64,000 nt of DNA from Streptomyces sp. T12 (GCF_028736035.1 NZ_CP117866.1:868001-932000), one strand, 5' to 3'; numbered from the stretch's first letter, positions 41,839 through 54,574 are shown. Notes: generated by a model from the letters alone, not told the origin. Program-made: numbers and translations.

Positions 41839-42165
41839 GGCGGTGTGCCGCCCCCCTTGCGGTGGTACGCGCCCTGCCCACGGTCGTCCCGGGTGGCGGA
41901 CAACAAGCAGGCAGAACGAAGGCACCGCGGTCCGGACCCGGCCTCGTCGCCGTCCAGCGCTACGCGGCGCCGCAAGTACATGGATAGGACAAAGATAACC
42001 ACCTCCGGGCCCACTGGCTCAACTGTCGCGCCATTGACTGTGCCAATGGCACAGCTGATCAGCCTCGATGCCGACCGATGGGAGGCCAATGGATCAGACT
42101 TCGGCCAGGCCCTGGGCAGCACCTGGCCTACTCCACCGGACTCCGGCAGCCACGCGCCACGCCCT

Positions 42166-42363
42166 TTTTGCGATCTCACGGCGACCGACCCGGCCGGGCC
42201 ATGGTCGGATCCGATCCCGGCACCGGGCGTGCCCGGTATCGATCCCGACCTGGCCTGGGACGAGAACGGCACCTGCTGGTGCACGGTCGCCGGGGTGTCG
42301 CAGGTCCGTCTCGCCCCGTCCACCGGGCAGACGTACGGGGCACCGCACAGCTCTGGTCCGGCG
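42166..42363 (+). pseudogene. GH43 glycosidase fragment
   Basis: A short stretch reads TATDPAGPWSDPIPAPGVPG and IDPDLAWDENGTCWCTVAGV, then QVRLAPSTGQTYGAPH. This is the second-blade region of GH43 beta-xylosidase/arabinofuranosidase proteins, including the conserved GIDPDL strand. Neither the start of the propeller nor the rest is present, and the surrounding frame is not conserved. It is a decayed fragment in the 700-bp spacer between FUSC and GH27; the remainder of 41839-42465 shows nothing else. Confidence 0.6.
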
Positions 42364-42464
42364 GCCCTGCCCGTCTGCCGGAGCCCGGGCCGTGCCACTG
42401 GAGTGCCCGGCTGGTGACTGCGGCGATGGGTTCTAAGTCCCGGTCCCGGGTCCCGGTCCCGGTG

Positions 42465-42515
42465 GAGGAAGGCAGTCCCCGTAGCTTGGCATGCTGTCGC
42501 GGGACTGCCTCTTCC
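42465..42515 (-). terminator. terminator of the GH27 gene
   Basis: GGCAGTCCC (42471-42479) and GGGACTGCC (42501-42509) pair perfectly, with GGAA/TTCC extensions on the outside. It lies about 37 bp past the GH27 stop on the minus strand. Confidence 0.6.
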
Positions 42516-42551
42516 GATCGGGCTTCTCCCTGTGTGGGCAGGGGTGGCGGG

Positions 42552-44201
42552 TTACGGGAGCGTGGTCCACTTCTGGTTGTTCTGGCCGTTGCAGGTCCAC
42601 AGGATGACCGGGGTCCCGCCCGCGGTGGCGGCCCCGTTGACGTCGAGGCACAGTCCGGCATGGACGTTGCGGACCGACCCGTCGGAGCCGACCGTCCACT
42701 TCTGGTTGTCCTGGCCGTTGCAGGGCCAGATGATGACCGGCGTGCCGTTGGTGGTGCCCTGGTTGTAGGCGTCCAGGCACTTGTCGCCGTAGACGCGGAT
42801 CTCGCCGCCGGCCCATGTGGTCCATAGCTGGTTGGCGGCGGTGTGGCAGTCCCAGATCAGCGTCGTCGTCCCGGCCGCGGTGGCGGCGCGATCAACGTCC
42901 AGGCAGCGGCCGGATGCGGTGCCGCGCAGGCGTGCGGTGGTGGCGGCAAGCGGGCTGCCGCCGGTCATCTTGAACACGGCGACGCCGTGCGCGGGGACGC
43001 TCGCGGAGATCTGGCCGGAGGTGCTGGACGTGGCGCCGGTCCACAGGTCGGTGAGGGTGAACGAGCCTCCGGTCAGGCCGACCTGGGCGGCCGTGGTGGT
43101 GATGGTCGTGGTGCTGCCTCCCCGGTTGAACAGGCCTACCGCGGCCGAGCCGTCGGACAGGGGCTTGGCGAAGACCTCGGTGTCGCCGTCGTCGCGCACC
43201 CGGCGTCCGCCCGCGCCCAGCGGGTCCTGGTTCACCGCCAGCAGGCGGGGGTTGCGCAGGATCGCGCTGACGTCGGCGGACATGGTGCGGATGTCGTTGC
43301 CCGCGATGAGGGGGGCCGAGAGCAGCGACCACAGGGCGAAGTGGGAGCGGGACTCGGTCAGTGACAGTCCGGGGCGGCCGACGACCAGCATGTCGGGGTC
43401 GTTCCAGTGACCCGGGCCCGACTGAGCGGCCAGCGGTGCGGTGACGTCCAGGACGTTGCCGACGCCCATGGGATAGCTGTTGGTGTTGTTGTTCTGCCAG
43501 ATGTCGAGCAGGTCCTCGGTCGTCCGCCACAGGTCGGCGACCTCGCCCCAGTTGTACGTGGCGCCGGTGATGGCGTGGAAGCTGTTGGGGTTGATGCTGT
43601 AGACGATCGGTCGCCCGGTGGCGCGCAGGGCGTCACGCATCAGCGTGAAGCGCGCGACCTGCTCGTCACGGGTGCCGCTGGAGGAGCACCAGTCGTACTT
43701 GAGGTAGTCGACGCCCCATGAGGCGAACGTGTTGGCGTCCTGGGCCTCGTGGCCCTTGCTGCCGGTGGAGCCGGGGTAGGTGCCCACGCCCTGGGCGCAG
43801 GTCTTCTCGTTGGGTGCCTGGTAGATGCCGAACTTCAGGCCCTTGCTGTGGATGTAGTCCCCGAGTGCCTTCATGCCGCTGGGGAACTTGGTCGGATTGG
43901 CGCGGAGGTTGCCCGCCGCGTCGCGCTGCGGGTCGAACCAGCAGTCGTCGACCACGACGTACTGGTAGCCCGCGGCCTTCATGCCCGAGGACACCATCGC
44001 GTCGGCGGCCTGGCGCACCTGCGCCTCGGTAATCCCGCACCCGAAACTGTTCCAACTGTTCCAGCCCAGCGGCGGCGCGAGCACCGGGCTGCCCGGCGCG
44101 CCGGAAGCGGTGGAGTGGGCAGAGGCCGTCACAGACGCGGTGACCGTCAGCGCGGCGGCCGCGAGGAGGCGGAGCAGGCGTCTGCCTGATCGTCTGGGCA
44201 C
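42552..44201 (-). CDS. secreted GH27 alpha-galactosidase with C-terminal ricin-type CBM13
   Basis: 549-residue secreted enzyme. The signal peptide is RRLLRLLAAAALTVTASVTA. The GH27 barrel opens with LAPPLGWNSWNSFGCGITEA, has VVVDDCWF, the nucleophile Asp170 in DYLKYDWC and the acid/base region GHWNDPDMLVVG (Asp268/270). A beta-sandwich domain follows, then from about residue 420 a beta-trefoil with three QxW-type repeats (NQLW, NQKW, NQKW). It should release alpha-galactose (or beta-arabinopyranose) from galactomannan or similar polysaccharides. The GTG at 44201 follows AAAGGAG. It is divergent from the GH43/GH10-GH62 operon. Confidence 0.88.
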   Translation of the reverse strand: MPRRSGRRLLRLLAAAALTVTASVTASAHSTASGAPGSPVLAPPLGWNSWNSFGCGITEAQVRQAADAMVSSGMKAAGYQYVVVDDCWFDPQRDAAGNLRANPTKFPSGMKALGDYIHSKGLKFGIYQAPNEKTCAQGVGTYPGSTGSKGHEAQDANTFASWGVDYLKYDWCSSSGTRDEQVARFTLMRDALRATGRPIVYSINPNSFHAITGATYNWGEVADLWRTTEDLLDIWQNNNTNSYPMGVGNVLDVTAPLAAQSGPGHWNDPDMLVVGRPGLSLTESRSHFALWSLLSAPLIAGNDIRTMSADVSAILRNPRLLAVNQDPLGAGGRRVRDDGDTEVFAKPLSDGSAAVGLFNRGGSTTTITTTAAQVGLTGGSFTLTDLWTGATSSTSGQISASVPAHGVAVFKMTGGSPLAATTARLRGTASGRCLDVDRAATAAGTTTLIWDCHTAANQLWTTWAGGEIRVYGDKCLDAYNQGTTNGTPVIIWPCNGQDNQKWTVGSDGSVRNVHAGLCLDVNGAATAGGTPVILWTCNGQNNQKWTTLP

Positions 44202-44253
44202 CGGGGGCTCCTTTCCCGGAAGGGGAGATGGGCGGTGGTGGGCGTCCCCGGCA

Positions 44254-44269
44254 TGTCACGCTCATGACA
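44254..44269. promoter_or_regulatory. inverted repeat upstream of GH27
   Basis: TGTCA-CGCTCA-TGACA is a perfect 5-bp inverted repeat 53 bp upstream of the GH27 start. Close by, 44300-44320 holds CGAAT/ATTCG-like half sites (TTTCGAATCAAATTCGG). Both are candidate operators for the divergent glycan genes; no regulator is adjacent. Confidence 0.3.
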
Positions 44270-44470
44270 CTGAGAGCGGGAGATCCAAGGGTTCGCAATT
44301 TCGAATCAAATTCGGAAAGTCAGGGCCTCACGGATATTAGAGAGGCATCCGAGTCTGTCAACACCATGCGCCCCCGCCCCCTCCACACGCCCCGCAATGA
44401 CGGAAAACAGCCGCGTCCACCTGCAACATCAGGACAGCCGACCCGTGAAAGCCGAACACTCAACCTGCTT

Positions 44471-44481
44471 CGAATGTTTCG
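44471..44481. promoter_or_regulatory. CGAA-N3-TTCG palindrome upstream of GH43
   Basis: CGAATGTTTCG resembles the CGAAA-N-TTTCG type elements reported at Streptomyces xylanase promoters, with one mismatch. It lies 29 bp upstream of the -35 hexamer of the GH43 promoter. Confidence 0.4.
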
Positions 44482-44509
44482 ATGTTCAAGGCGAATACTG
44501 CGAGAGGTC

Positions 44510-44537
44510 TTGACGGGGCCCGTCGGCCTCCTATCAT
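44510..44537 (+). promoter_or_regulatory. promoter of the GH43-GH10/GH62 operon
   Basis: TTGACG (44510-44515) and TATCAT (44532-44537) are spaced by 16 bp. The predicted start near 44544 gives a leader of about 137 nt before the GH43 start codon. Confidence 0.6.
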
Positions 44538-44680
44538 CCAGGTTGCTCGATCAGTCGATGCATGTTCGGCATCCCGAACGCACGGGTCCGACCCGGCCAC
44601 CCGCACCGCACGAACGAAGCAGGGCACTCCGCGAAACGCCAGCAACCGCAACGGCGGGCCACACAGGGAGAACGCCATCC

Positions 44681-48398
<3,718 letters not shown>

Positions 48399-48403
48399 CC
48401 AGG

Positions 48404-48430
48404 TGGGCCCCGCCGCTCGTGCGGGGCCCA
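48404..48430 (+). terminator. terminator of the GH43-GH10/GH62 operon
   Basis: TGGGCCCCGC (48404-48413) and GCGGGGCCCA (48421-48430) form a perfect 10-bp stem with a 7-nt loop, starting 6 bp past the stop codon. Confidence 0.75.
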
Positions 48431-48619
48431 TGCCCACTCTCGCTCGCGACCTGCGAGGCTGTTCACGCAGGCCAGTGAGTCCAGTGGCGGACCGGGTCGG
48501 CGATGGCCGGTTGGTCGGATATGACCGCGATTCCGGTCCGAGAATGCGGCGCCCGCACGCGGCCGGTGCGCCGGAGTGCGCAGGCCGTGACCCGGGCCGT
48601 GAGACCAGGACGGCTCCCT

Positions 48620-48926
48620 TTGGGAGGGAGGCGAGCCTGATCACCGCGCACCGCACGCGGATGGGGGAGGTGGGAGCGCGTACACCACTTCTCAGGACGC
48701 AAGCGCCCTCTCCCAGGGTCCGCGTGGCCACTGTCACCAAGCACGTGGCCATCAGGCAGATGCCGCGCCTATGGGTTCCGCGCAGGGCACGCCACCAGTC
48801 GGGGTCGACCGTCACCCGGCGCACAGCCGTCAGCGGCACGCGCACGTCACCCCGGCGGGCGGCCGCCTTTTCCCACCATGCCAGGCGGATGACCAGGCGA
48901 TCGCCGTCGGTGTGTATGCGTGCCAT
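48620..48926 (-). pseudogene. small PH-like hypothetical protein, probably broken
   Basis: The frame starts MARIHTDGDRLVIRLAWWEK and continues AAARRGDVRVPLTAVRRVTV, DPDWWRALRGTHRRGICL. This matches small Streptomyces proteins with a pleckstrin-like fold. After about 70 residues the similarity fades and the frame runs on, without a stop, past the GH10-GH62 terminator and into its antisense strand, so a frameshift has probably removed the true C-terminus. No function is known for the intact family. Confidence 0.4.
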
Positions 48927-49263
48927 CGTTCAACGCCTCCCCTCCATCCACGCTCCAGGAGCCGTCGTCGCCGATAAGCCCGCAGAGGAGGACCAGACGG
49001 CAGTCGGCGCGCCTGCCACGGAGCTGCGACCGCCACCGCCTTGGCCTGACCCAGGGCGTGGGATGAGTTGCAAGGAGCATGTCGCTCCTGTCCCGGGGCC
49101 GGGGCGCCCCGGGACAGGTAGTGCTGGCACGCGCTGTCCGGGGCACCAGCAGCACGAAGACTGGGGCGAGCAGGGCAACCGCTCGGCCCAGGTTGCTCAA
49201 GGCGGCGTAGCGCTGCTGCCGTCAGCGTCAGCGGGAGAACCGGCGCAGACTGCATGACGCACG

Positions 49264-49542
49264 TCAGGTCTCGATCACGGCATCGCAGTCGGGGCAGACC
49301 ACGGATGCGTATTGCGCGGGGTACCAGGGCGCCCCAGGGTGCTCGATGATCCAGGGGCCCGTTTCCATGGCGAAGGTGTCTTTCCCGCAGAGGGTCCGCG
49401 GGCCCGTGGAGGCGGGCTCCCCCGGGGCGGTGGGCGCCGCGTGCACCTTGCGGACGTGCCGTTCCTCGCCACGCTGGATCTCCGGGGAGGCGCGTGGAGC
49501 CACCGGCTTGTCGAGTTCGTACACGACGACGATGTTGCTCAT
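49264..49542 (-). CDS. small conserved hypothetical protein with Cys motifs
   Basis: 92-residue acidic-to-neutral protein: MSNIVVVYELDKPVAPRASP, then RHVRKVHAAP, TLCGKDTFAMETGPWIIE and a C-terminal VVCPDCDAVIE. The single Cys in TLCGK and the CPxCD pair could bind one zinc ion. It resembles small hypothetical proteins seen in other Streptomyces; no role is known. It is divergent or isolated from its neighbours and lies between the PH-like remnant and the YceI gene. Confidence 0.6.
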   Translation of the reverse strand: MSNIVVVYELDKPVAPRASPEIQRGEERHVRKVHAAPTAPGEPASTGPRTLCGKDTFAMETGPWIIEHPGAPWYPAQYASVVCPDCDAVIET

Positions 49543-49620
49543 GCCCCCACCGTAGGAGGCCGAGGGGCCGATCCGTGTGCAGCCTTGAGGGCGGGTGGCT
49601 GTGTTCGGCTGGTGAGGCTC

Positions 49621-50217
49621 TCACACCTGGCCCGCGCGTGGCGGCAATGCGGTGCCATCCGCCGGTTCGAGCCTGGCCGCCTCGAATTCCACCCGGACGT
49701 CGTCGGCCAGCCGCAACGCACCCAAGAACGCGGTGTAGGGCTTGATTCCCCAGGCGGACTGCGTGACGGTCGCCCAGCCGCGCAATGGCCCGGCGTCACT
49801 TTCCTTGCCGTGCACCGTCACCGGGTGGGTGCGTCCCTTGATGATGAGCTCCCCGGTGATCTCGAAGGTCTGCGGGGTTCCCGTGATGCGTGTGGAGCGA
49901 AAGGCGATCGTGGGATGTTCTGCGGTGTGTAGCAGGGCCTCGTCCGCCAGCGTCCGTTTGATCTGGGCCCGGTCCGCGTCTGTAAGTGCTTTCAGTCCGC
50001 CGGTTCCTTCCCGGACCTCCAGCGAGTCCGTCTCTACCGTCACACTCACGGACGACCTGTCGGGGTCATCGACGGCCACAGCAGCCTCCCCGGACCACCG
50101 GGTGGCTTCGATCGTGAGGTCGTGCCCCGCCCGGCGTCCCAGCCCGGCGCGGCCGGTCTTGATCAAGAGGCGGCCGGTCGACGGCCCGAGTCGGTATGTT
50201 CCGTCGGTCAGCGTCAC
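49621..50217 (-). CDS. YceI family protein
   Basis: 198-residue lipocalin-like YceI protein without a signal peptide, so cytosolic in this form. Key blocks are LTDGTYRLGPSTGRLLIKTG, GHDLTIEATRWSGEAAVAVD, SVSVTVETDSLEVREGTGGL and FEITGELIIKGRTHPVTVHG. The family binds isoprenoids such as polyprenyl chains. The GTG at 50217 was chosen because TACGCT (50225-50230, minus strand) ends 7 nt upstream, suggesting a leaderless mRNA; the frame stays open another 89 codons without homology. Confidence 0.75.
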   Translation of the reverse strand: MTLTDGTYRLGPSTGRLLIKTGRAGLGRRAGHDLTIEATRWSGEAAVAVDDPDRSSVSVTVETDSLEVREGTGGLKALTDADRAQIKRTLADEALLHTAEHPTIAFRSTRITGTPQTFEITGELIIKGRTHPVTVHGKESDAGPLRGWATVTQSAWGIKPYTAFLGALRLADDVRVEFEAARLEPADGTALPPRAGQV

Positions 50218-50631
50218 AGTGCCGAGCGTACGGGCGGACCCGGCCGGGGCGGTCGACGATGTCCGGTCGGCGTGTCCCCCCCCCTCGGCGCGAGGTGACG
50301 TCGCAGCGGAGCCGGATATCGGATCACGGTCACGGTGCCGGCAGGCACCGCGAGAAGCCGAAGGGGGCGGGCCTGCACTTGCCGAGGAGAAGCCGTTGCG
50401 GCGGTTTCGGGCAGTCGGCACGGCCGTGGTGTGGCATTCAGGACGGGGCGTGAGACGGGGCGGCCAGGGATCCGATGTGATCACCTCTGGCTCCCCGCAG
50501 CGCCGGACTGCCCAACTGGGCGGCGCTCCTTGCCCACTTCTAAATTATGGAAATTCTGGGCGAGCATCGGTTAACGGGGGATACTGAACGCGGCGGCGCC
50601 GGACTGATCCGGCACTGGGCAGGTCACTTAG
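50218..50631. other. no supported gene
   Basis: This stretch between YceI and the SpoIIE remnant has lower coding character, a C9 homopolymer near 50277 and an AT-richer patch near 50540-50575. No gene, repeat or promoter could be supported. Confidence 0.4.
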
Positions 50632-51113
50632 GCCGGCCTCCACTCCTATCTGGCCGTACCTCTCGCTGCCCGCGGCGACGTGCTCGGCGTCCTCGACCTC
50701 AAACGTATCCGCAACCCGCTGCCCTTCGACGAGGACGACCTGGTTCTGGCTCGCGAGCTGGCCGCCCGCGCCGCGGTGTCCATCGACAACGCCCGCTGGT
50801 ACCAGCACGAGCGTGACGCTGCCCTGACCCTCCAGCGCACGCTCCTGCCCCAGCAGCCCCCGGACCGGCCCGGCCTGGAGATCGCCTACCGCTACCAGCC
50901 CGCCGGAGCCGCCAGTGAAGTCGGCGGCGACTGGTTCGACGTCATCCCCTCACCGCGGACAAGACCGCCCTCGTCGTCGGCGACGTCATGGGCAGCGGCC
51001 TCACCGCCGCCGCGACCATGGGCCAGCTGAGCAACGCCGCACGCGCGCTGGCCGACCTGGACCTCGAATCGGCCCAGGTTCTGCAACACCTCGACCACAG
51101 CACCACCGGCCTC
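50632..51113 (+). pseudogene. remnant of a GAF/SpoIIE-type PP2C phosphatase
   Basis: The first part codes for the end of a GAF domain (HSYLAVPLAARGDVLGVLDL, LPFDEDDLVLARELAARAAV) and the start of the SpoIIE phosphatase (RTLLPQQPPDRPGLEIAYRY, GGDWFDVIP). At the C4 run 50946-50949 one base is missing, after which the next frame continues with ADKTALVVGDVMGSGLTAAA, the metal-binding GD-x-MG motif. It stops at about STTGLE without the rest of the phosphatase. The N-terminal PAS/GAF part is also gone. Such proteins regulate anti-anti-sigma factors; this copy cannot work. Confidence 0.75.
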
Positions 51114-51341
51114 GAACTCGCACCCCGCCTGGCCCTCACCAGCCGACGCAGCGACGTACGCCTCCTGCCGTTCGCCTCCGACGTCCCGGCCCCCACCCGC
51201 CGCATCCTCCTCGCACGCGCCGCGGCACGCCCCGCCACCCCACCCGCCCAGGCGATGGCCCGCGTCCTGCGCACGGTCGCGCAACGATTCACCACCCCGG
51301 ACCTGCACCGGGCCCAGCTCGGGGCGGTCCGGCGGAACTGA
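51114..51341 (+). pseudogene. C-terminal LysR-regulator fragment fused to the SpoIIE remnant
   Basis: In the same frame directly after STTGLE comes LAPRLALTSRRSDVRLLPFA, then VPAPTRRILLARAAARPATP and AMARVLRTVAQ. This matches the end of the LysR substrate-binding domain (VALVPRLAL, DVRL-PF, TRRI-LA pattern), not a phosphatase. No LysR DNA-binding part is nearby. The junction therefore joins parts of two unrelated genes. Confidence 0.55.
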
Positions 51342-51721
51342 CGGCGCGGCCACAGCGGGTCCAGCCGGTACTCGGCGCACAGATGGCGAAGGACAAGGTG
51401 GAGCCGCCGACCACTGTTGTCGTCGACGGCGGCAAAGGGCAGGTCCTCGGGACGGCCTCGTGGGATGCAAGGCGCAGAGAGCGACAGCAACGCTCGGGGT
51501 ATCGGGGTCAGCACCAATCAGGTAACCGGTGTGGACCTGCTGGTGTGGGCGCCCGCACCATCGACCAGACCCGCGGCGGGCGAGACTCGGCCCGATGAGA
51601 TGTCCAGGTCTGGCCGACCACGGCCAAACGGAGGCCGGTCACTGACGGGACCTCGGAGAATGACGGACACCTCCATGACCGATCTCATCTCCCTCGTCCT
51701 GACCCGCCGAACCATCCGGTC
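51342..51721. other. no supported gene
   Basis: Only short, non-conserved open frames are present on both strands. The DNA lies between two gene fragments and is probably decayed sequence. Confidence 0.4.
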
Positions 51722-51893
51722 CTGACCCAACTCACCTTCAGCATCAGCTTCTACGCCGTCCTGCCGTTACTGGCCGAGCACCTCGGCACCGCGTTCGGCA
51801 TGGCGGGGTGGATGGTCGGCTTCGTCCCGGGCCTGCGGACCTTCAGCCAGCAGGGCCTCTTCGTGGTCGGCGGAACACTCAGTAGTTCCCGTT
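51722..51893 (+). pseudogene. N-terminal fragment of an MFS transporter
   Basis: The frame reads LTQLTFSISFYAVLPLLAEH, LGTAFGMAGWMVGFVPGLRT and FSQQGLFVVGGTL. This corresponds to the first and second membrane helices and their loop in an MdtH/tetracycline-type MFS exporter. No start codon region or later helices are present. Confidence 0.6.
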
Positions 51894-52001
51894 TCCGGTA
51901 CGCCGGGTCAGCGTAAAGGCGACGTCTTTTCACAGGTGGACAATTCAGCAGATGACAGACGGTCGCGACGTTGCTGCGCCGAGGCGGCGGAAGTGGGTGG
52001 G

Positions 52002-53147
52002 CTACCTGGTCTTGAACCGGTCCGGACGCACGAAGGCCAGGCCCTCGATGGTCTGTTTGCCGAGCGCCTCGTGCGCGGCGATGTGGCCATAGCCGGTGGC
52101 CATCTTGAAGCCCTTCCCGGAGAATCCGGTGGCGCAGTAGACCCTGCTGTTCTCGTCCAGCCAGCCGAGGAGGGGATGCCTGTCCTCGGTGAAGAGGTCG
52201 GGGAAGGCGTCGGAGCGCACGATGGTGGGGATCAGGCCGGGGAAGAAGTCGGTGACGATCTCGGTGACCTTTTCGACTTCTTGCGGGGTGAGTTCCCTGG
52301 GCACGGAGTCCGGGTCGGGAGTTTCCCTTCCGCGTCCGTCCAGTGGTCCGTCCACCGATGCCTTGACCGTCGCGCCGTCGACGGCGGGCGCGCCGTACAG
52401 GGAGCGATCGCCGTACAGCCGACTGAAGACGGGGAAGTTCTCCGGTGAGAACTGCGTGCCGTCCTGGGCGACGAACCAGGTCAGGACGATCCGATGGGTT
52501 TCCGTGACGGCCTTGAGGTGGTCGGGCATGAGCCTTCGGGACCAGCCGCCCGAGGCGACGATGACCTTCTCGAACGTCCAGGTTCTGTCGCCCGAGGTGA
52601 CGACCACGCCGTGTTCGGTTTCGGTGATGCTGTCCACCGGTGTGTTCTGAAGGACGGTGGCGCCATTCGCCTGTGCCGCCGCGACGGCGGCGCTGACGGC
52701 GCGGTCTGTACGCAGGACGCCGGCGCGGGGATCGTAGACGGCGCAGTCGTCTGGGCGGAGGTTGTGCTGGGGGTAGCGTTCCGCCAACTCCTCCCGGCTG
52801 AGGACGTAGTGCTCGGCTCCGTTGAGGCGCGTTGTCTCGAGGAGGCTGTTGATGAAGCTGCCGTTCGCCGTCCCGATGGACAGGCCCCCGGTAGGCGTGA
52901 GGATTTCCTGCCCGGTTTCCGCTTCGAGCTCGGCCCAGAGGCTGCGTGAGCGTTCCAGAATGGGGTAGTAGTCGGGCTTCCCGAAGTAGACCATGCGGAA
53001 CAGGCGGGTGTCCCCGCCCACGGCACTGCGGCCGTGGGCGGGGGTGGCGGCCTCGAAGCCCACTACCGAGTCGGACAGTCGGGAGGCCTGCCACAGGGCC
53101 ATGCTTCCGATGCTGCCCAAGCCGATGACTGCGAGTTCTGCGTCCAT
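52002..53147 (-). CDS. FAD-dependent oxidase of the sarcosine/N-methyltryptophan oxidase type
   Basis: 381-residue flavoprotein of the DAO fold. FAD site: AELAVIGLGSIGSMALWQAS, with FEAATPAHGRSAVGGDTRLF and FSGKGFKMATGYG as MSOX/MTOX hallmarks. It oxidises a secondary or primary amine or amino acid to an imine with release of hydrogen peroxide. The loop where monomeric sarcosine oxidase has its flavin-linking Cys reads DLFTEDRHPLLG, with no Cys, so flavin may be non-covalent. ATG 53147 is used because the FAD strand starts at residue 4 and AAGGA is upstream; the frame opens 56 codons earlier. It is last in the amine operon, 20 bp after the other FAD oxidase. Confidence 0.85.
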   Translation of the reverse strand: MDAELAVIGLGSIGSMALWQASRLSDSVVGFEAATPAHGRSAVGGDTRLFRMVYFGKPDYYPILERSRSLWAELEAETGQEILTPTGGLSIGTANGSFINSLLETTRLNGAEHYVLSREELAERYPQHNLRPDDCAVYDPRAGVLRTDRAVSAAVAAAQANGATVLQNTPVDSITETEHGVVVTSGDRTWTFEKVIVASGGWSRRLMPDHLKAVTETHRIVLTWFVAQDGTQFSPENFPVFSRLYGDRSLYGAPAVDGATVKASVDGPLDGRGRETPDPDSVPRELTPQEVEKVTEIVTDFFPGLIPTIVRSDAFPDLFTEDRHPLLGWLDENSRVYCATGFSGKGFKMATGYGHIAAHEALGKQTIEGLAFVRPDRFKTR

Positions 53148-53167
53148 GAAAGCAGTTTCCTTTTCGT

Positions 53168-54574
53168 CTACTCGTGAAGTCCGGCGAGCCTGCTCCCGAA
53201 TCGGGCCAGCAGTGAGGTCTTGCTGGAACCCCTGCTTTCTTCCCACCGGTCGGCAATGCCGAAGAGCCGGTACATGGCGTGAACGCCCAGCCAGCGGATG
53301 GGTTCCGGTTCCCACTTCCGTGCCCGGTAGCCGACCCAGGGAAGGGTGGTCCGCTCGGTTTCCTTCTCGAAGGCGAGCTCCACGAGAGTCCTGCCGCCGA
53401 CGTAGGCCGACGTGACGCCGTGTCCTGCGTAGCCGGTGGACGATCCGATCCCCGATGCCGGATCCCAGTGCACGCCGCCGTTCCAGTCACGCGTGACGCC
53501 CAGGACTCCCGACCAGGCGTGGTCCACCTCGAAGGGGATGCCCGGGAAGAAGGTGCTGAGCTTGTGCGAGATGAGGTCAACGGTGGACTGAGCGGTTGCA
53601 CCTGCTCCCCCTGTGCCGGACCCGAAGCGGTAGGGGACACCACGGCCCCCCATGGCGATACGGCCGTCCGACGTCCGCTGGGAGTAGATGAACGTGTGCG
53701 CGGAGTCGCTGAGGCACTGGCGTCCGTCCCAGCCGATCTCCTGCCATGCCTTCTCCGGCAGAGGCTTGGTCACGATCAACGAGGAATTGACCGGGATCAG
53801 GCTTCGGCGGCCCAGCAGCTGTCCCGAATAGCCTTCAGTGCAGATGAACGTCTTGGCCGCGGTGACGCGTCCGTTGGCCAGGGTGAGGGTCTTGCCCCCG
53901 ACACTGTCCACTCGGCTGCCCTCGTAGATCCTCACCCCCATGGAGGTCAGGGTGTCGGCGAGGCCGTGGACGAGCTTCGCGGGGTGAATCCGCGCGCAGT
54001 GCTTGTAGAAGAGCCCGCCGTGGACGGTGGAGATGTTGATCCGGCTCCGGAACTCCTCCCGGTCGAGCATCTGGATTTCGTCTTCGGTCAGCCCGTACTT
54101 CAGGTCGGCATCACGCCTGGTGACAAGCCGACCCAGCCCCGCCTCCGTGTGTGCGGCGACGAGCGCGCCCCCCTTGTGCTGATCGGCGTTGATACCTTCG
54201 GCCTGGAGGATGTCCAGGACGGAGTCGACGCCGGCGACGAATTCCTGCTGCAGCGCCCGGCTCGCTTCCAGCCCTCCCCCGGATGCGCAGGCGAAGGTGG
54301 CACGGTTTCCTGGTGGCATCGCCGAGAGCCAGCCACCGTTGCGGCCTGATGCGCCGTAGCCCACCTGTTCGGCCTCGAAGACGGCGACCGAGAGCGACGG
54401 TTCGAGCTTCTTGGCGAAGTAAGCCGCCCACAGACCGGTGTAGCCGCCACCGACAATGGCCACGTCGACGGAGTCCTGGCCGGCGAAGCGGGGGAACGAC
54501 GGCCTCTCGGCGGCCAGTTGGGCCATCCAGAAGCCGAGCTCTCCGTTTCGGGGTGGTGCCGCAACGGCGTTCAT
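53168..54574 (-). CDS. FAD-dependent amine/gamma-glutamylputrescine oxidase-like protein
   Basis: 468-residue DAO-family flavoenzyme. The ADP-binding motif is VDVAIVGGGYTGLWAAYFAK; QVGYGASGRNGGWLSAM is the hallmark of the PuuB/OrdL subgroup that oxidises gamma-glutamylputrescine or similar amines. Further blocks are HKGGALVAAHTEAGLGRLV, RIHPAKLVHGLADTL and STGYAGHGVTSAYVGGRTLV (C-terminal FAD contact). It would produce an aldehyde or imine and peroxide. The ATG 54574 fits the family's N-terminal length. It is the third intact gene of the operon; a broken SDR gene separates it from RidA. Confidence 0.85.
   Translation of the reverse strand: MNAVAAPPRNGELGFWMAQLAAERPSFPRFAGQDSVDVAIVGGGYTGLWAAYFAKKLEPSLSVAVFEAEQVGYGASGRNGGWLSAMPPGNRATFACASGGGLEASRALQQEFVAGVDSVLDILQAEGINADQHKGGALVAAHTEAGLGRLVTRRDADLKYGLTEDEIQMLDREEFRSRINISTVHGGLFYKHCARIHPAKLVHGLADTLTSMGVRIYEGSRVDSVGGKTLTLANGRVTAAKTFICTEGYSGQLLGRRSLIPVNSSLIVTKPLPEKAWQEIGWDGRQCLSDSAHTFIYSQRTSDGRIAMGGRGVPYRFGSGTGGAGATAQSTVDLISHKLSTFFPGIPFEVDHAWSGVLGVTRDWNGGVHWDPASGIGSSTGYAGHGVTSAYVGGRTLVELAFEKETERTTLPWVGYRARKWEPEPIRWLGVHAMYRLFGIADRWEESRGSSKTSLLARFGSRLAGLHE

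Noticed and set aside
48463..48744. Second frame of the PH-like remnant as an independent gene
   Set aside because: No similarity to known proteins and no start region; most likely part of the broken C-terminus.
48847..49200. 117-residue minus-strand frame with a hydrophobic N-terminus (MSNLGRAVALLAPVFVLLVP)
   Set aside because: The start resembles a signal peptide, but the rest is Arg/Pro-rich low complexity and overlaps the PH-like gene; no ribosome site.
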